Source: Falsiroseomonas bella
GTDB lineage: Bacteria > Pseudomonadota > Alphaproteobacteria > Acetobacterales > Acetobacteraceae
Assembly: GCF_003173615.1 (NCBI RefSeq)
Contig: NZ_QGNA01000003.1
Span: forward strand, 842,723 to 906,722
Reading direction: 5' to 3'
DNA length: 64,000 nt
This document shows positions 8,761 to 15,806 of this stretch, piece after piece. The notes under the pieces were generated by a model. The model made no database searches and was not told the DNA's origin. It was given only the letters and a program-made list of their open reading frames with translations. Both the position numbers and the translations under genes were made by a program. The stretch's first letter is position 1. The number at the start of each line of letters is the position of its first letter.

Positions 8761-9419
8761 CGCCCCCGGAAACAGCCTCCTCCGTGGCGTTCCGCATCAC
8801 CGAGGGGCTGACGCCCTATGCCGAGGCGATGGCCGCGATGGAGGCGCGCGTGGCGGCGATCCGCGCCGGGGAGGCGGAGGAGCTGGTGTGGCTGGTGGAG
8901 CATCCGCCGACCTACACGGCCGGCACCTCCGCGCGGCCGGACGACCTGCTGGAGCGGCGATTCCCGGTGTTCGCGGCGGGCCGAGGGGGGCAATGGACCT
9001 ATCATGGGCCGGGGCAGCGGACGGGATACGTGATGCTGGACCTGACCCGGCCGCACGGGTCCGTGCGGGCGCGGGACGTGCGGGAGTATGTGCATGGCCT
9101 GGAGGAATGGCTGATCCGGGCGCTGGACCGGTTCAACATCCGCGGCGAGCGCCGCGAGGGGCGCGTGGGCATCTGGGTGGCGGACCGGGCGCGCGGGACC
9201 GAGGACAAGATCGGCGCCTTGGGCGTGCGGGTGACGCGCTGGGTGAGCTGGCACGGGGTGGCGCTGAACGTGGACCCGGACCTGTCGCATTTCGGCGGCA
9301 TCGTGCCCTGCGGGGTGGCGGAGCATGGGGTGACGAGCCTGCACCGGCTGGGCGTTCTGGCGACGATGGAAGAGGCCGACGCGGCGCTGATGGCGGCGTG
9401 GGCGGAGGTTTTCGGGTAG
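8742..9419 (+). CDS. lipB: Lipoyl(octanoyl) transferase LipB
   Basis: Moves the octanoyl group from acyl carrier protein onto lipoyl domains of 2-oxoacid dehydrogenases and the glycine cleavage system, the first step of protein lipoylation. 225 residues, the usual length. Landmarks are [14 protein letters not shown], the substrate pocket TYHGPGQ, catalytic Lys156 in [10 protein letters not shown], and catalytic Cys190 in [14 protein letters not shown]. It is divergent from tRNA-Leu, and its ATG at 8742 lies inside the tRNA promoter region, so its own promoter must be further upstream within the tRNA gene, or its transcript leader is very short. No lipA is visible nearby. Confidence 0.96.
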   Translation: MTFDPTTPPETASSVAFRITEGLTPYAEAMAAMEARVAAIRAGEAEELVWLVEHPPTYTAGTSARPDDLLERRFPVFAAGRGGQWTYHGPGQRTGYVMLDLTRPHGSVRARDVREYVHGLEEWLIRALDRFNIRGERREGRVGIWVADRARGTEDKIGALGVRVTRWVSWHGVALNVDPDLSHFGGIVPCGVAEHGVTSLHRLGVLATMEEADAALMAAWAEVFG

Positions 9420-9459
9420 GCCCACGGGCGATTGTAACGGCGCGGCGGTGGGATTTCTT

Positions 9460-9506
9460 GTTTCGGACAAACTCCCCTGGGATGCCGGCGCGCGGTTTCG
9501 GACAAA
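9460..9506 (+). repeat. Pair of 12-bp direct repeats
   Basis: GTTTCGGACAAA occurs at 9460-9471 and again at 9495-9506; the 35-bp spacing is close to three and a third helical turns. They could be protein-binding sites or the remains of an insertion event; nothing else in the window matches. Confidence 0.5.
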
Positions 9507-9549
9507 TTGCCGGGTTGGTTGATCGCGCGGTCAGGTTTGCGCCAGCGAA

Positions 9550-9590
9550 CCGAAAAAATTCACCGGCTCAGCGGTCGGGGAATTTTTCGG
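9550..9590. terminator. Inverted repeat with A- and T-rich arms downstream of lipB
   Basis: CCGAAAAAATTC (9550-9561) is complemented by GAATTTTTCGG (9580-9590), one A being bulged, with ACCG/CGGT nested inside. The arrangement can form a hairpin from either strand and looks like a bidirectional terminator or a protein-binding palindrome. Confidence 0.5.
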
Positions 9591-9791
9591 GAGAGCGAGC
9601 GGCGGATTCGCGGGGGTGAAAGAGCGGCGGCCCGCGCCGGGTGGCGCGGACTGAATTCCTAGGATAGCTGGTCGGTGCGGGGGAAGCCAGCGGAAAACGC
9701 GGGAACCCCCGCCTCTGGCCTGGGCGCTGGCGGGCGGTGCAATCCGTTGGCAAAGACTGCCAATGTCGGTGGCGCGCGGAGAAAAGGCGGC

Positions 9792-10028
9792 ATGGCGACA
9801 ATGACTGTCTCGCTTCCTGACGAGATGAAGGCCTGGGTCGAGGAGCAGGCGCGCTCCGGCCGCCATGCGAATGCGAGCGACCACGTCCGCGATCTGATCC
9901 GGCGCGACCAGGAACGCGTCGCCTTCCGCCAGTTGATCGAGGACGGGATGAACAGCGGCGTCAGTGACATCAGCTCGGACGAGATGCTGGTGGAGATGCG
10001 CAAGCGCGCCGCGACATATCACAGGTGA
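9792..10028 (+). CDS. ParD/RHH-type antitoxin-like protein (orphan)
   Basis: 78 residues. The N-terminal half (TMTVSLPDEMKAWVEEQ, then RHANASDHVRDLIRRDQER) is a ribbon-helix-helix DNA-binding domain of the CopG/ParD type; the C-terminal part (LIEDGMNSGVSDISSDEM) matches the flexible toxin-neutralising tail of ParD proteins, which often contain a G-x-S segment. The ATG at 9792 follows GAAAAGGCGG; a longer in-frame reading from 9675 has no family similarity. A ParE/RelE toxin gene normally overlaps or follows at once, but only 57 bp separate this stop from the end of the next, opposite gene, so no toxin is present. It may be a solitary antitoxin, a regulator, or the leftover of a decayed module. 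Confidence 0.8.
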   Translation: MATMTVSLPDEMKAWVEEQARSGRHANASDHVRDLIRRDQERVAFRQLIEDGMNSGVSDISSDEMLVEMRKRAATYHR

Positions 10029-10085
10029 CGTGAGCTGGCGGCCGCCGACCCTCGGCGGTCGAAGCGGCTCGACACGCCGCGCCGA

Positions 10086-12950
10086 TCAACCTGTACGGGC
10101 GCGGTTGAGGGCGAGGAGGGCGGCGAGGGCGTCGTCGGTGGCGATATCCTCGGGCCAGCCATAGGCGGCGGCGACGGCGCGATCGAGATCGGCATGCAGG
10201 GCATCGAGCCAGGCGCCCTCCCCCGTGCCGCGCCGGTTGTAGAGGTTGGTCAGCGTGCGGGTCTTGAGCTGCTTTGCCGCGGCGGCGTCGCGTGGGATTT
10301 TTCGCGGCGGGAGATGCGGCAGCACATCGGGCACCTCCTCCACCCATTCGGGCGGGTTGAGCCAGCGGTCGCGCGCGGCGACGAGGGCGCGGGCGGCGTC
10401 GGCGATGCGGATGGCCCGCGCATCGGCGGCGTAGGAGGCGGCGGGGAGATTCGGGGTGAGGCCTTCGGGGAAGGCGAAGGTCTCGAAGGTGGTGGTGGGG
10501 GTGTAGCGCGGGCGATCCTCCAGCGAGGTGCCGAGGCGGAGCGCCCAGGCTTCGTGGAAGCGGCTGTGCAGGATGCCGAAGCTGGTGTCGTCGTCGCGGG
10601 CGATGGCCACCAGATTCTTGTCTGGAGTCACTGCTTTCGGGAGCCAGACAAAGACCCGGTGCTTCGAGACTTCTGGCGTGGCGATGAACCGCGCGAGGCC
10701 GTCTAGGCGCTGAAACAGTGCAGGTGCGCGACGCGCCAGCAGCCACCAGTGGCGACGCTCGGACGGGGAGCCAGATTTCGATCTAGCGGGCTGCACGTGC
10801 AGCACAACGTGCGCGAAAGGCTGAACAAAGAATGTGGCCTGCGTTTCCGGCATATCGCCAAAATTTATGATCCAGCGGTTCAGATGGCGGCCAGTGACAT
10901 CCTCGCCGTTGTACCAAGGCGAAAGAACTTCGGCGTTGCTCCGGCCATTGGGATTGCTGGGTGCAGCGAGCCACGCATGTGCGAGGTCGCCATCGATGTT
11001 GAACGCACCCTTCTTTGTGACGCCGCTGGACGCGATCGCACGGTTATTCGCGAGCGGCTGCGCCGTCGTCAGGTCGAAGTCGCCCGCGCTCAAATCAGCA
11101 AAGATCGTAGTGACGGTATAGCCGTCTAGGCTTGGTGAGCCAGCAGAATTCCCGTCGCCGAAGCAGACTATCGACACTCGCACCGCTGCACCGTCGAGCG
11201 TCCAGGGCTCGTCGGACCACGCATCGAAGATGACGCCTTGCTCGGTGATGCGATCCAGCACGCGGCGGTTGGCGCCGCCGCGGATGCTGTTGGTCGCGAC
11301 GAGCCCCGCACGCGTCGTCGCGCCGTTCTCGATCTGCTCGCGGGCCTTCTCGAACCAATAGCAGACGAAGTCCGCAGCGCCCGGCACGCGACCGGCATAC
11401 GCCTTGCGCAGCCGCGCCGTGTAGTCCTCGCCGAGTGCGCCGATCATCGCCTTGTCGCCGATGAAGGGCGGGTTGCCGACGATGGCGTCGGCCTTCGGCC
11501 AATCCGCCACGCTGCCATCCGGGTTCAGCACGGCGTCGCGGCATTCGATGGTGTTCAGCGGCTTGAGGATGGGGTTGCCGGGCTGGGGCATGGCGTTGCG
11601 GCGCGCCCATTGGATGGCGCCGATCCAGACGGAGATGCGGGCCAGTTCCGCCGCATAGGCGTTCAGCTCGATGCCCAGCAGCACTTCCGGGCCGACTTCC
11701 GGCAATTGGCGTTGCAGGCCGAGCGCCTCCGACTCCAGCCCCGCGCGCAGCTCGATATCCTTGATCGCCATTAGCGCGAGATAGAGAAAATTTCCGCTGC
11801 CGCAGGCGGGGTCGAGCACGCGGTAGGCGCGCAGACGGTCGAGGAAGGCGCGGTAGATCGGCGTCGCCTGGGTGCGGGCGCGCTCGCGCCGCCGCGCGAT
11901 CTCCGCGGGCGCGACGCCGGATTTCGGCACGGCAGCCATGATCGCCTCGATCCGCGCGCGCGCCTCCGCCCATTCGCGTTCCAGCGGGCGGATGATGACG
12001 GGGTTGATGATGAGGGAAATCTTCTCGCGGTCGGTGTAGTGGGCGCCGAGCTGGCCGCGTTTTTCGGGATCGAGCCCACGCTCGAACAGGGTGCCGAAGA
12101 TGGTCGGGTCGATCTCGCCCCAGTCGAGGCGCGCGGCCTCCTGCACCGCGGCGATGTCCTGGGCGGTCAGCGGCAGGGCGGTGTCGTCGTCGAACAGGCC
12201 GCCGTTGAACCAGTCGATCTCGACGAAATCGAGCGTGCCGCCGGGGTCCTTCATGGCGCGGAACAGGCGGCCGGCGAGATCGGGGAAGCGCGCGGGGTTC
12301 TTGCGGGTGGTGGCGAGCAGGCTGTCGAGCACGCCGGCGGGCAGCAGGCCGACATCGTCGGCAAACAGGCAGAAGACGATCCGGTTGACGAAATGCGCGA
12401 CCAATTGCGGATCGTGGCCGCGCGCGCGCAGGCGGGCGGCGAGTTCGGCGAATTTGCCGGCGGCGTCCTCGGTGATGGCCTGGCGGGTGCGTTCGGGGCG
12501 GAGGCGGTCGGGATCGGAGAGGACGGCCTTGAGCAGGGCGCGGCGCCGGGGGTCGCGCAGCTCCTCCAGCGTGACGGTGTGGGTCTCGCTGACGGCGTTG
12601 GTCCAGTTGGTGCGGATGATGATGGTCTCCATGTCGGAGACCACGAGGAGCGGCGGGTTTTCCAGCGCGAGGGCGTATTGCTGGAGCTGGACGAAGGCGG
12701 CGCGCAGGTCCTTGCGCTTGCCCTTGTATTCCCAGCCGAAATGGCCGCGCTTCCACACATCGGCCCAGCCGCGCTGGCCGGTGGTCTTGTTGGCGCCGCG
12801 TTCGAAGCAGAACCATTCGCCCTTGGGGTCGGCGGCGGCCGGGGTGGGTTCGTCGAGCAGGGCGCAGAGGTCGTTGAAGTGGGACTGCGAGGCCTGGTCC
12901 TCGCGCAGGGCGCTGCCCTGCCACTTGGCAATGAATTGTTCCGGCGTCAT
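10086..12950 (-). CDS. MmeI-like type IIL/IIG restriction-modification enzyme (fused nuclease, adenine methyltransferase and target-recognition domain)
   Basis: A single-chain restriction and modification protein of 954 residues from the ATG at 12950. N-terminal nuclease: Asp64, nine residues, then Glu74-Tyr-Lys76, the same D-X9-EXK spacing known from MmeI. A helical spacer follows (about 150-370), then a gamma-class N6-adenine methyltransferase with motif I LDPACGSGNF (379-388) and motif IV NPPF (493-496), a target-recognition domain at about residues 590-780, and a C-terminal helical region. An upstream extension to 13016 would translate a repeat element, so it is rejected. The part encoding the recognition domain (roughly 10620-11170) is poorer in G+C than the rest, as if exchanged. 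In this family only one strand of the site is methylated and no partner subunit is needed. Confidence 0.88.
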   Translation of the reverse strand: MTPEQFIAKWQGSALREDQASQSHFNDLCALLDEPTPAAADPKGEWFCFERGANKTTGQRGWADVWKRGHFGWEYKGKRKDLRAAFVQLQQYALALENPPLLVVSDMETIIIRTNWTNAVSETHTVTLEELRDPRRRALLKAVLSDPDRLRPERTRQAITEDAAGKFAELAARLRARGHDPQLVAHFVNRIVFCLFADDVGLLPAGVLDSLLATTRKNPARFPDLAGRLFRAMKDPGGTLDFVEIDWFNGGLFDDDTALPLTAQDIAAVQEAARLDWGEIDPTIFGTLFERGLDPEKRGQLGAHYTDREKISLIINPVIIRPLEREWAEARARIEAIMAAVPKSGVAPAEIARRRERARTQATPIYRAFLDRLRAYRVLDPACGSGNFLYLALMAIKDIELRAGLESEALGLQRQLPEVGPEVLLGIELNAYAAELARISVWIGAIQWARRNAMPQPGNPILKPLNTIECRDAVLNPDGSVADWPKADAIVGNPPFIGDKAMIGALGEDYTARLRKAYAGRVPGAADFVCYWFEKAREQIENGATTRAGLVATNSIRGGANRRVLDRITEQGVIFDAWSDEPWTLDGAAVRVSIVCFGDGNSAGSPSLDGYTVTTIFADLSAGDFDLTTAQPLANNRAIASSGVTKKGAFNIDGDLAHAWLAAPSNPNGRSNAEVLSPWYNGEDVTGRHLNRWIINFGDMPETQATFFVQPFAHVVLHVQPARSKSGSPSERRHWWLLARRAPALFQRLDGLARFIATPEVSKHRVFVWLPKAVTPDKNLVAIARDDDTSFGILHSRFHEAWALRLGTSLEDRPRYTPTTTFETFAFPEGLTPNLPAASYAADARAIRIADAARALVAARDRWLNPPEWVEEVPDVLPHLPPRKIPRDAAAAKQLKTRTLTNLYNRRGTGEGAWLDALHADLDRAVAAAYGWPEDIATDDALAALLALNRARTG

Positions 12951-12989
12951 GCGCGCATGGTCCCGCGCGCGGGGTTGAAGGTCCATAGG

Positions 12990-13050
12990 CGGATGGAGGG
13001 GTCCGGGGACGATCATCGTCCCCGGCGGGGGTTCGGGGGCAGCGCCCCCG
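12990..13050 (+). repeat. 61-bp palindromic repeat element, copy 1
   Basis: Begins CGGATGGAGG and contains GGGGACGATCATCGTCCCC (9-bp arms around one base) and, further on, GGGGGCAGCGCCCCC. It differs from the copy at 15735-15796 by one substitution and one inserted T. It lies just after the acyl-CoA dehydrogenase gene and just before the restriction enzyme gene, both on the minus strand, so it may act as a terminator or mRNA 3'-end stabiliser. Confidence 0.8.
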
Positions 13051-13054
13051 CCCT

Positions 13055-14215
13055 TCAGAAGATCCGGTCCACCGGCGCCCCCAACGCCATCGCGCCGGCG
13101 TAGCGCGCCTGCGGGCCGGCCTGGAGCGGGTGGTAGCGGGCGCCCTGGATGTCGCGGAACAGGCGCTCCAGGCCGGCGGCGCGGTGGAAGCCGGCGCCGC
13201 CGGACAGTTCGAGCGCGAGTTCCACGGTGCGGATGGCGTGCTCGGTGACGAGGGCCTTGCCGGTCATCACGTCGTTGATGCTGTCGGCGCTTGGCGCGTT
13301 GCGCTCGGCGGTCTGCAGCATCCAGTCATGGGCGAGGCGCGCGGCGCGCAGGGACGTGTCCATGCGGCCGGCGAGGTGGAGGACGTCCTCGGTCGGCACG
13401 CGGCGCTTCGCCAGCGTCACGGCCAGGTCGCGGGCCTGCTCGGCGACGCCGAGATAGACGGCGTAGACCAGCGGGAAGGCGATGGTGGCGATGATGTGGA
13501 ACAGCGGGTGCCACTGGCCCGCCGGGCGCTTCAGCGCGACGCCGGCATCGGGAATGAAGAGGCCCTCGATCGCGACGTCGTGCGAGCCGGTGCCGCGCAT
13601 CCCCAGCGCCCGCCAGGTGTCCAGCACCTTCACCTCCGGCGCCTTCATGTTGACGGCGAAGTGCAGCACGTGGTCGGCGCCGTCCTCATGCAGCACGGCG
13701 CCGGTCATCATCAGGTCGCCCAGCGGGGCGCCTGACGAAAAGACCTTGCGGGCGGTGATGCGGTAGCCGCCCTCGACGCGCTCGGCCTTGCCGGAGCCGG
13801 GCAGCCAGTCGGAGCCGCCGGAGGAGAGCAGGATGATGCGCTCCGCGGCGATGCGCTTCAGCAGCGGCTCCATCGCGGCGAGCTTCTGGTGGCGCCAGCG
13901 CCAGGCCGGCACCGCGACCTGGTGGGTGTGCATGGAGAAGGCGAGCGCGGTGGAGGAGCAGCCATGCGCGAGGATGCGCAGCATCTCCGCCAGCTCCCGC
14001 ACGCCGGCGCCGGCGCCGCCCAGCTCGGTGGGGACGCCGGCCTCGACCAGGCCGGCCTGCTTCAGCAACGCGTAGTTCTCGGCGACGAAGCGGTCCTGCG
14101 CGTCGGCCTCGGCGGCGCCGGCGGCGAGGTGGGGGACCAGGCGGTGGGCGCGCTCGGCGATCGGGCCTTCGGTCAGGATCGCGTCAGGCTTGGCCGGCGT
14201 GGCGATGACGTTCAT
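13055..14215 (-). CDS. Acyl-CoA dehydrogenase family flavoprotein
   Basis: 386 residues with the three-part acyl-CoA dehydrogenase fold: N-terminal helices with LVEAGVPTELGGAGAGVREL, a middle beta domain (RITARKVFSSGAPLGDLMMTGAV; LDTWRALGMRGTGSHDV), and a C-terminal helical domain ending LSGGAGFHRAAGLERLFRD. The middle-domain pattern resembles FAD-dependent acyl-CoA dehydrogenases and the related flavin monooxygenase group (DszC/HsaA-like), so oxidation of a CoA ester is likely but oxygenation cannot be excluded. The start at 14215 has GGGAG upstream. It is divergent from an HxlR regulator, with a palindromic operator candidate between them, so it is the probable target of that regulator. Confidence 0.88.
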   Translation of the reverse strand: MNVIATPAKPDAILTEGPIAERAHRLVPHLAAGAAEADAQDRFVAENYALLKQAGLVEAGVPTELGGAGAGVRELAEMLRILAHGCSSTALAFSMHTHQVAVPAWRWRHQKLAAMEPLLKRIAAERIILLSSGGSDWLPGSGKAERVEGGYRITARKVFSSGAPLGDLMMTGAVLHEDGADHVLHFAVNMKAPEVKVLDTWRALGMRGTGSHDVAIEGLFIPDAGVALKRPAGQWHPLFHIIATIAFPLVYAVYLGVAEQARDLAVTLAKRRVPTEDVLHLAGRMDTSLRAARLAHDWMLQTAERNAPSADSINDVMTGKALVTEHAIRTVELALELSGGAGFHRAAGLERLFRDIQGARYHPLQAGPQARYAGAMALGAPVDRIF

Positions 14216-14275
14216 GGCGGTTGCTCCCGTGCCTTTCTGGCCAGGGGAGCATCACGTGTCGGGGCCTTCCGAATC

Positions 14276-14294
14276 CAGTTCAGGAAATGAACTG
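14276..14294. promoter_or_regulatory. Candidate HxlR operator, site 1
   Basis: CAGTTCA, five bases, TGAACTG: a perfect 7-bp inverted repeat between the divergent flavoprotein gene (61 bp from its start) and the HxlR gene (54 bp from its start). A second site with the same AGTTCA-N5-TGAACT core lies at 15039-15055. Confidence 0.6.
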
Positions 14295-14347
14295 CCGCCG
14301 GGCGGTCCGGCACTGGTAGGATGCTGCGCAACACGGGGAGACGGGCC

Positions 14348-15040
14348 ATGGAGGACAAGGGCAGCTACGGGCAGTTCTGTCCGGTGGCGATGGCGGCGGA
14401 GGTGCTCTGCTCGCGCTGGACCGTGCTGGTGCTGCGGGAGATGCTGGCGGGCTCCACGCGCTTCAACGAGTTGCGGCGCGGGGTGCCGCGCATGTCCCCT
14501 GCCCTGCTGTCGAAGCGGCTGAAGGAGCTGGAGGCGGCCGGGGTCGTGGTGGCGGCGCCGGGGGAGCGCGGGGTGGTGGAGTATCGACTCTCGCCCGCCG
14601 GGGAGGAGTTGCGGCCGATCGTGATGGGGATGGGGTTCTGGGGGCAGCGCTGGATCGAGAGCCAGCTGTCGCTGAAGAACCTCGATCCCTCGCTGCTGAT
14701 GTGGGACATGCGGCGGAACCTGCGGGTGGAGCCGATGCCGCCGCGGCGCTGCACCATCGCCTTCCAGTATCCAGAGCTCGCGGAGAACCGGCGGCATTGG
14801 TGGCTGGTGGTGAATGGCGGCGCGGTGGATCTGTGCTCGGTGGATCCGGGGTTCGAGGTGGACCTCTATGTCGTGGGCTCGCTGCGCGCGCTGACGGCGA
14901 TCTGGATGGGGCTGACGACGGTGGGGCGGGAGGTCGCGGCGAAGCAACTGGAACTGCTGGGCGACGCCATGCTGGCGCGCAGCATCGAGCAATGGCTGGG
15001 GCTCAGCCCGTTTGCAGGAGAGACTCGGAAGGTCGCGTAG
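14348..15040 (+). CDS. HxlR-family winged-helix transcriptional regulator
   Basis: 230 residues. The first half is a typical HxlR domain: CPVAMAAEVLCSRWTVLVLREML, recognition-helix region FNELRRGVPRMSPALLSKRL, wing EYRLSPAGEEL. The second half (about residues 120-230) resembles the SCP2-like extra domain carried by long HxlR proteins and may bind a ligand. The ATG at 14348 follows GGGGAGACGGGCC; the ATG at 14321 would add nine unlikely residues. It lies divergent to the flavoprotein gene and upstream of the globin gene. The Cys in FCPV corresponds to the redox-active Cys position in some HxlR sensors such as HypR, so redox sensing is possible but unproven. Confidence 0.9.
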   Translation: MEDKGSYGQFCPVAMAAEVLCSRWTVLVLREMLAGSTRFNELRRGVPRMSPALLSKRLKELEAAGVVVAAPGERGVVEYRLSPAGEELRPIVMGMGFWGQRWIESQLSLKNLDPSLLMWDMRRNLRVEPMPPRRCTIAFQYPELAENRRHWWLVVNGGAVDLCSVDPGFEVDLYVVGSLRALTAIWMGLTTVGREVAAKQLELLGDAMLARSIEQWLGLSPFAGETRKVA

Positions 15041-15055
15041 TTCAGATCCTGAACT
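15039..15055. promoter_or_regulatory. Candidate HxlR operator, site 2
   Basis: AGTTCA, five bases, TGAACT, the same half-sites and spacing as the site at 14277-14293. It overlaps the hxlR-like stop codon and lies 105 bp before the truncated haemoglobin start, implying that the globin gene belongs to the same regulon. Confidence 0.55.
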
Positions 15056-15160
15056 GGAGGCTGAGCGACGCGGGCGCGCAGGCTCCGCGCCGCGGGACCG
15101 GACCGGCCCCGCCCGCCCCGGCAACACGCCCGGGGCGCGCCACGCGGCGTGGAGGCAGCA

Positions 15161-15535
15161 ATGGGCACGAGCATGTATGAACGGCTGGGCGGCGCATCGG
15201 GGATCGGCCACCTGGTGGACGACATCGTCGAGGCGCACATGGCCAATCCGCTCATCCAGGCGCGCTTCCTGCCCTATCGCGAGCAGCCGGAGCGCCTGGC
15301 CGCGGTGAAGCGGCATCTGCGCGACTTCCTCGGCATGGGAAGCGGCGGGCCGGAGCAGTACGACGGCAAGGGCATGGTCGGCGCGCATCGCGGGATGAAC
15401 ATCGGCGCCGAGGAGTACATGGCCGCGATGGACGACATCCTCGGCGTGCTGACGAAGCACGGCGTGGACGAGCAGACGCGGAAGGACGTTCTGGCGATCG
15501 CCTATTCGCTGAAGGGCGAGATCCTGCGCGTGTGA
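15161..15535 (+). CDS. Truncated haemoglobin, group I-like
   Basis: 124 residues, a 2-on-2 globin: SMYERLGGASGIGHLVDDIV at the N-terminus, the PxxxRFL segment after the B helix, and the proximal haem His76 in GMVGAHRGMNI. Such globins bind O2, NO or nitrite and often detoxify NO as dioxygenases. The start at 15161 was chosen because GGAGG lies eight bases upstream. The gene follows the HxlR gene on the same strand with an operator-like palindrome between, and it ends four bases before a small convergent gene. Regulation by the upstream HxlR protein is the natural inference. Confidence 0.92.
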   Translation: MGTSMYERLGGASGIGHLVDDIVEAHMANPLIQARFLPYREQPERLAAVKRHLRDFLGMGSGGPEQYDGKGMVGAHRGMNIGAEEYMAAMDDILGVLTKHGVDEQTRKDVLAIAYSLKGEILRV

Positions 15536-15539
15536 CGGC

Positions 15540-15722
15540 TCAGGGGCCGTCTTCCTCGATCTCCCAGCCCTCGGCGAGGTAGCGCGCGAGGATTTCCGCG
15601 TGGCGGTCCTCGGGGTGGGATTCGAGGAGCTCGTCCTCGCCGTCCAGCACCTCGGTGCCGGCGTCGGTGGTGACGATGACGATGGTGGCGAGCTCGCCTT
15701 TCGCCAGGACGGTTTCGCGCAT
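15540..15722 (-). CDS. Small acidic hypothetical protein
   Basis: 60 residues from the ATG at 15722 (MRETVLAKGELATIVIVTT). There is a hydrophobic beta-like N-terminal half and a strongly acidic C-terminal half (LDGEDELLESHPEDRHAEIL, then GWEIEEDGP). No family is recognised. An in-frame extension to 15761 would translate repeat sequence. It lies downstream of the helicase gene on the same strand, separated by repeat copy 2, and converges with the globin gene. Confidence 0.6.
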   Translation of the reverse strand: MRETVLAKGELATIVIVTTDAGTEVLDGEDELLESHPEDRHAEILARYLAEGWEIEEDGP

Positions 15723-15734
15723 GGGGTGTTCTGA

Positions 15735-15796
15735 CGGATGGAGGGGCCCGGGGACGATCATCGTCCCCGGCGGGGGTTTCGGGGGCAGCGCCCCCG
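15735..15796 (+). repeat. 61-bp palindromic repeat element, copy 2
   Basis: Nearly identical to 12990-13050, including the GGGGACGATCATCGTCCCC palindrome and the GGGGGCAGCGCCCCC hairpin. It is in the same orientation and the same context: directly after a minus-strand gene (the helicase) and before the next minus-strand gene. Confidence 0.8.
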
Positions 15797-15806
15797 ATCC
15801 CTGCGT

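Larger units (their letters stand above)
9420..9791. other. 372-bp non-coding interval between lipB and the ParD-like gene
   Basis: No convincing gene on either strand. It holds two direct copies of GTTTCGGACAAA (9460-9471 and 9495-9506, 35 bp apart) and a long interrupted inverted repeat at 9550-9590, followed by a GC-rich stretch and an AT-richer spot around 9650. It marks the left side of the accessory patch. Confidence 0.6.

Noticed and set aside
10029..10085. ParE/RelE toxin gene after the ParD-like antitoxin
   Set aside because: Only 57 bp remain, and none of the three plus frames has a recognisable toxin start; the reading frames that continue are antisense to the restriction enzyme gene.
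12951..13016. Longer N-terminus for the restriction enzyme
   Set aside because: Those codons translate the 61-bp repeat element and give MIVPGPLHP, which also appears at the other repeat copy; the conserved start is MTPEQF at 12950.
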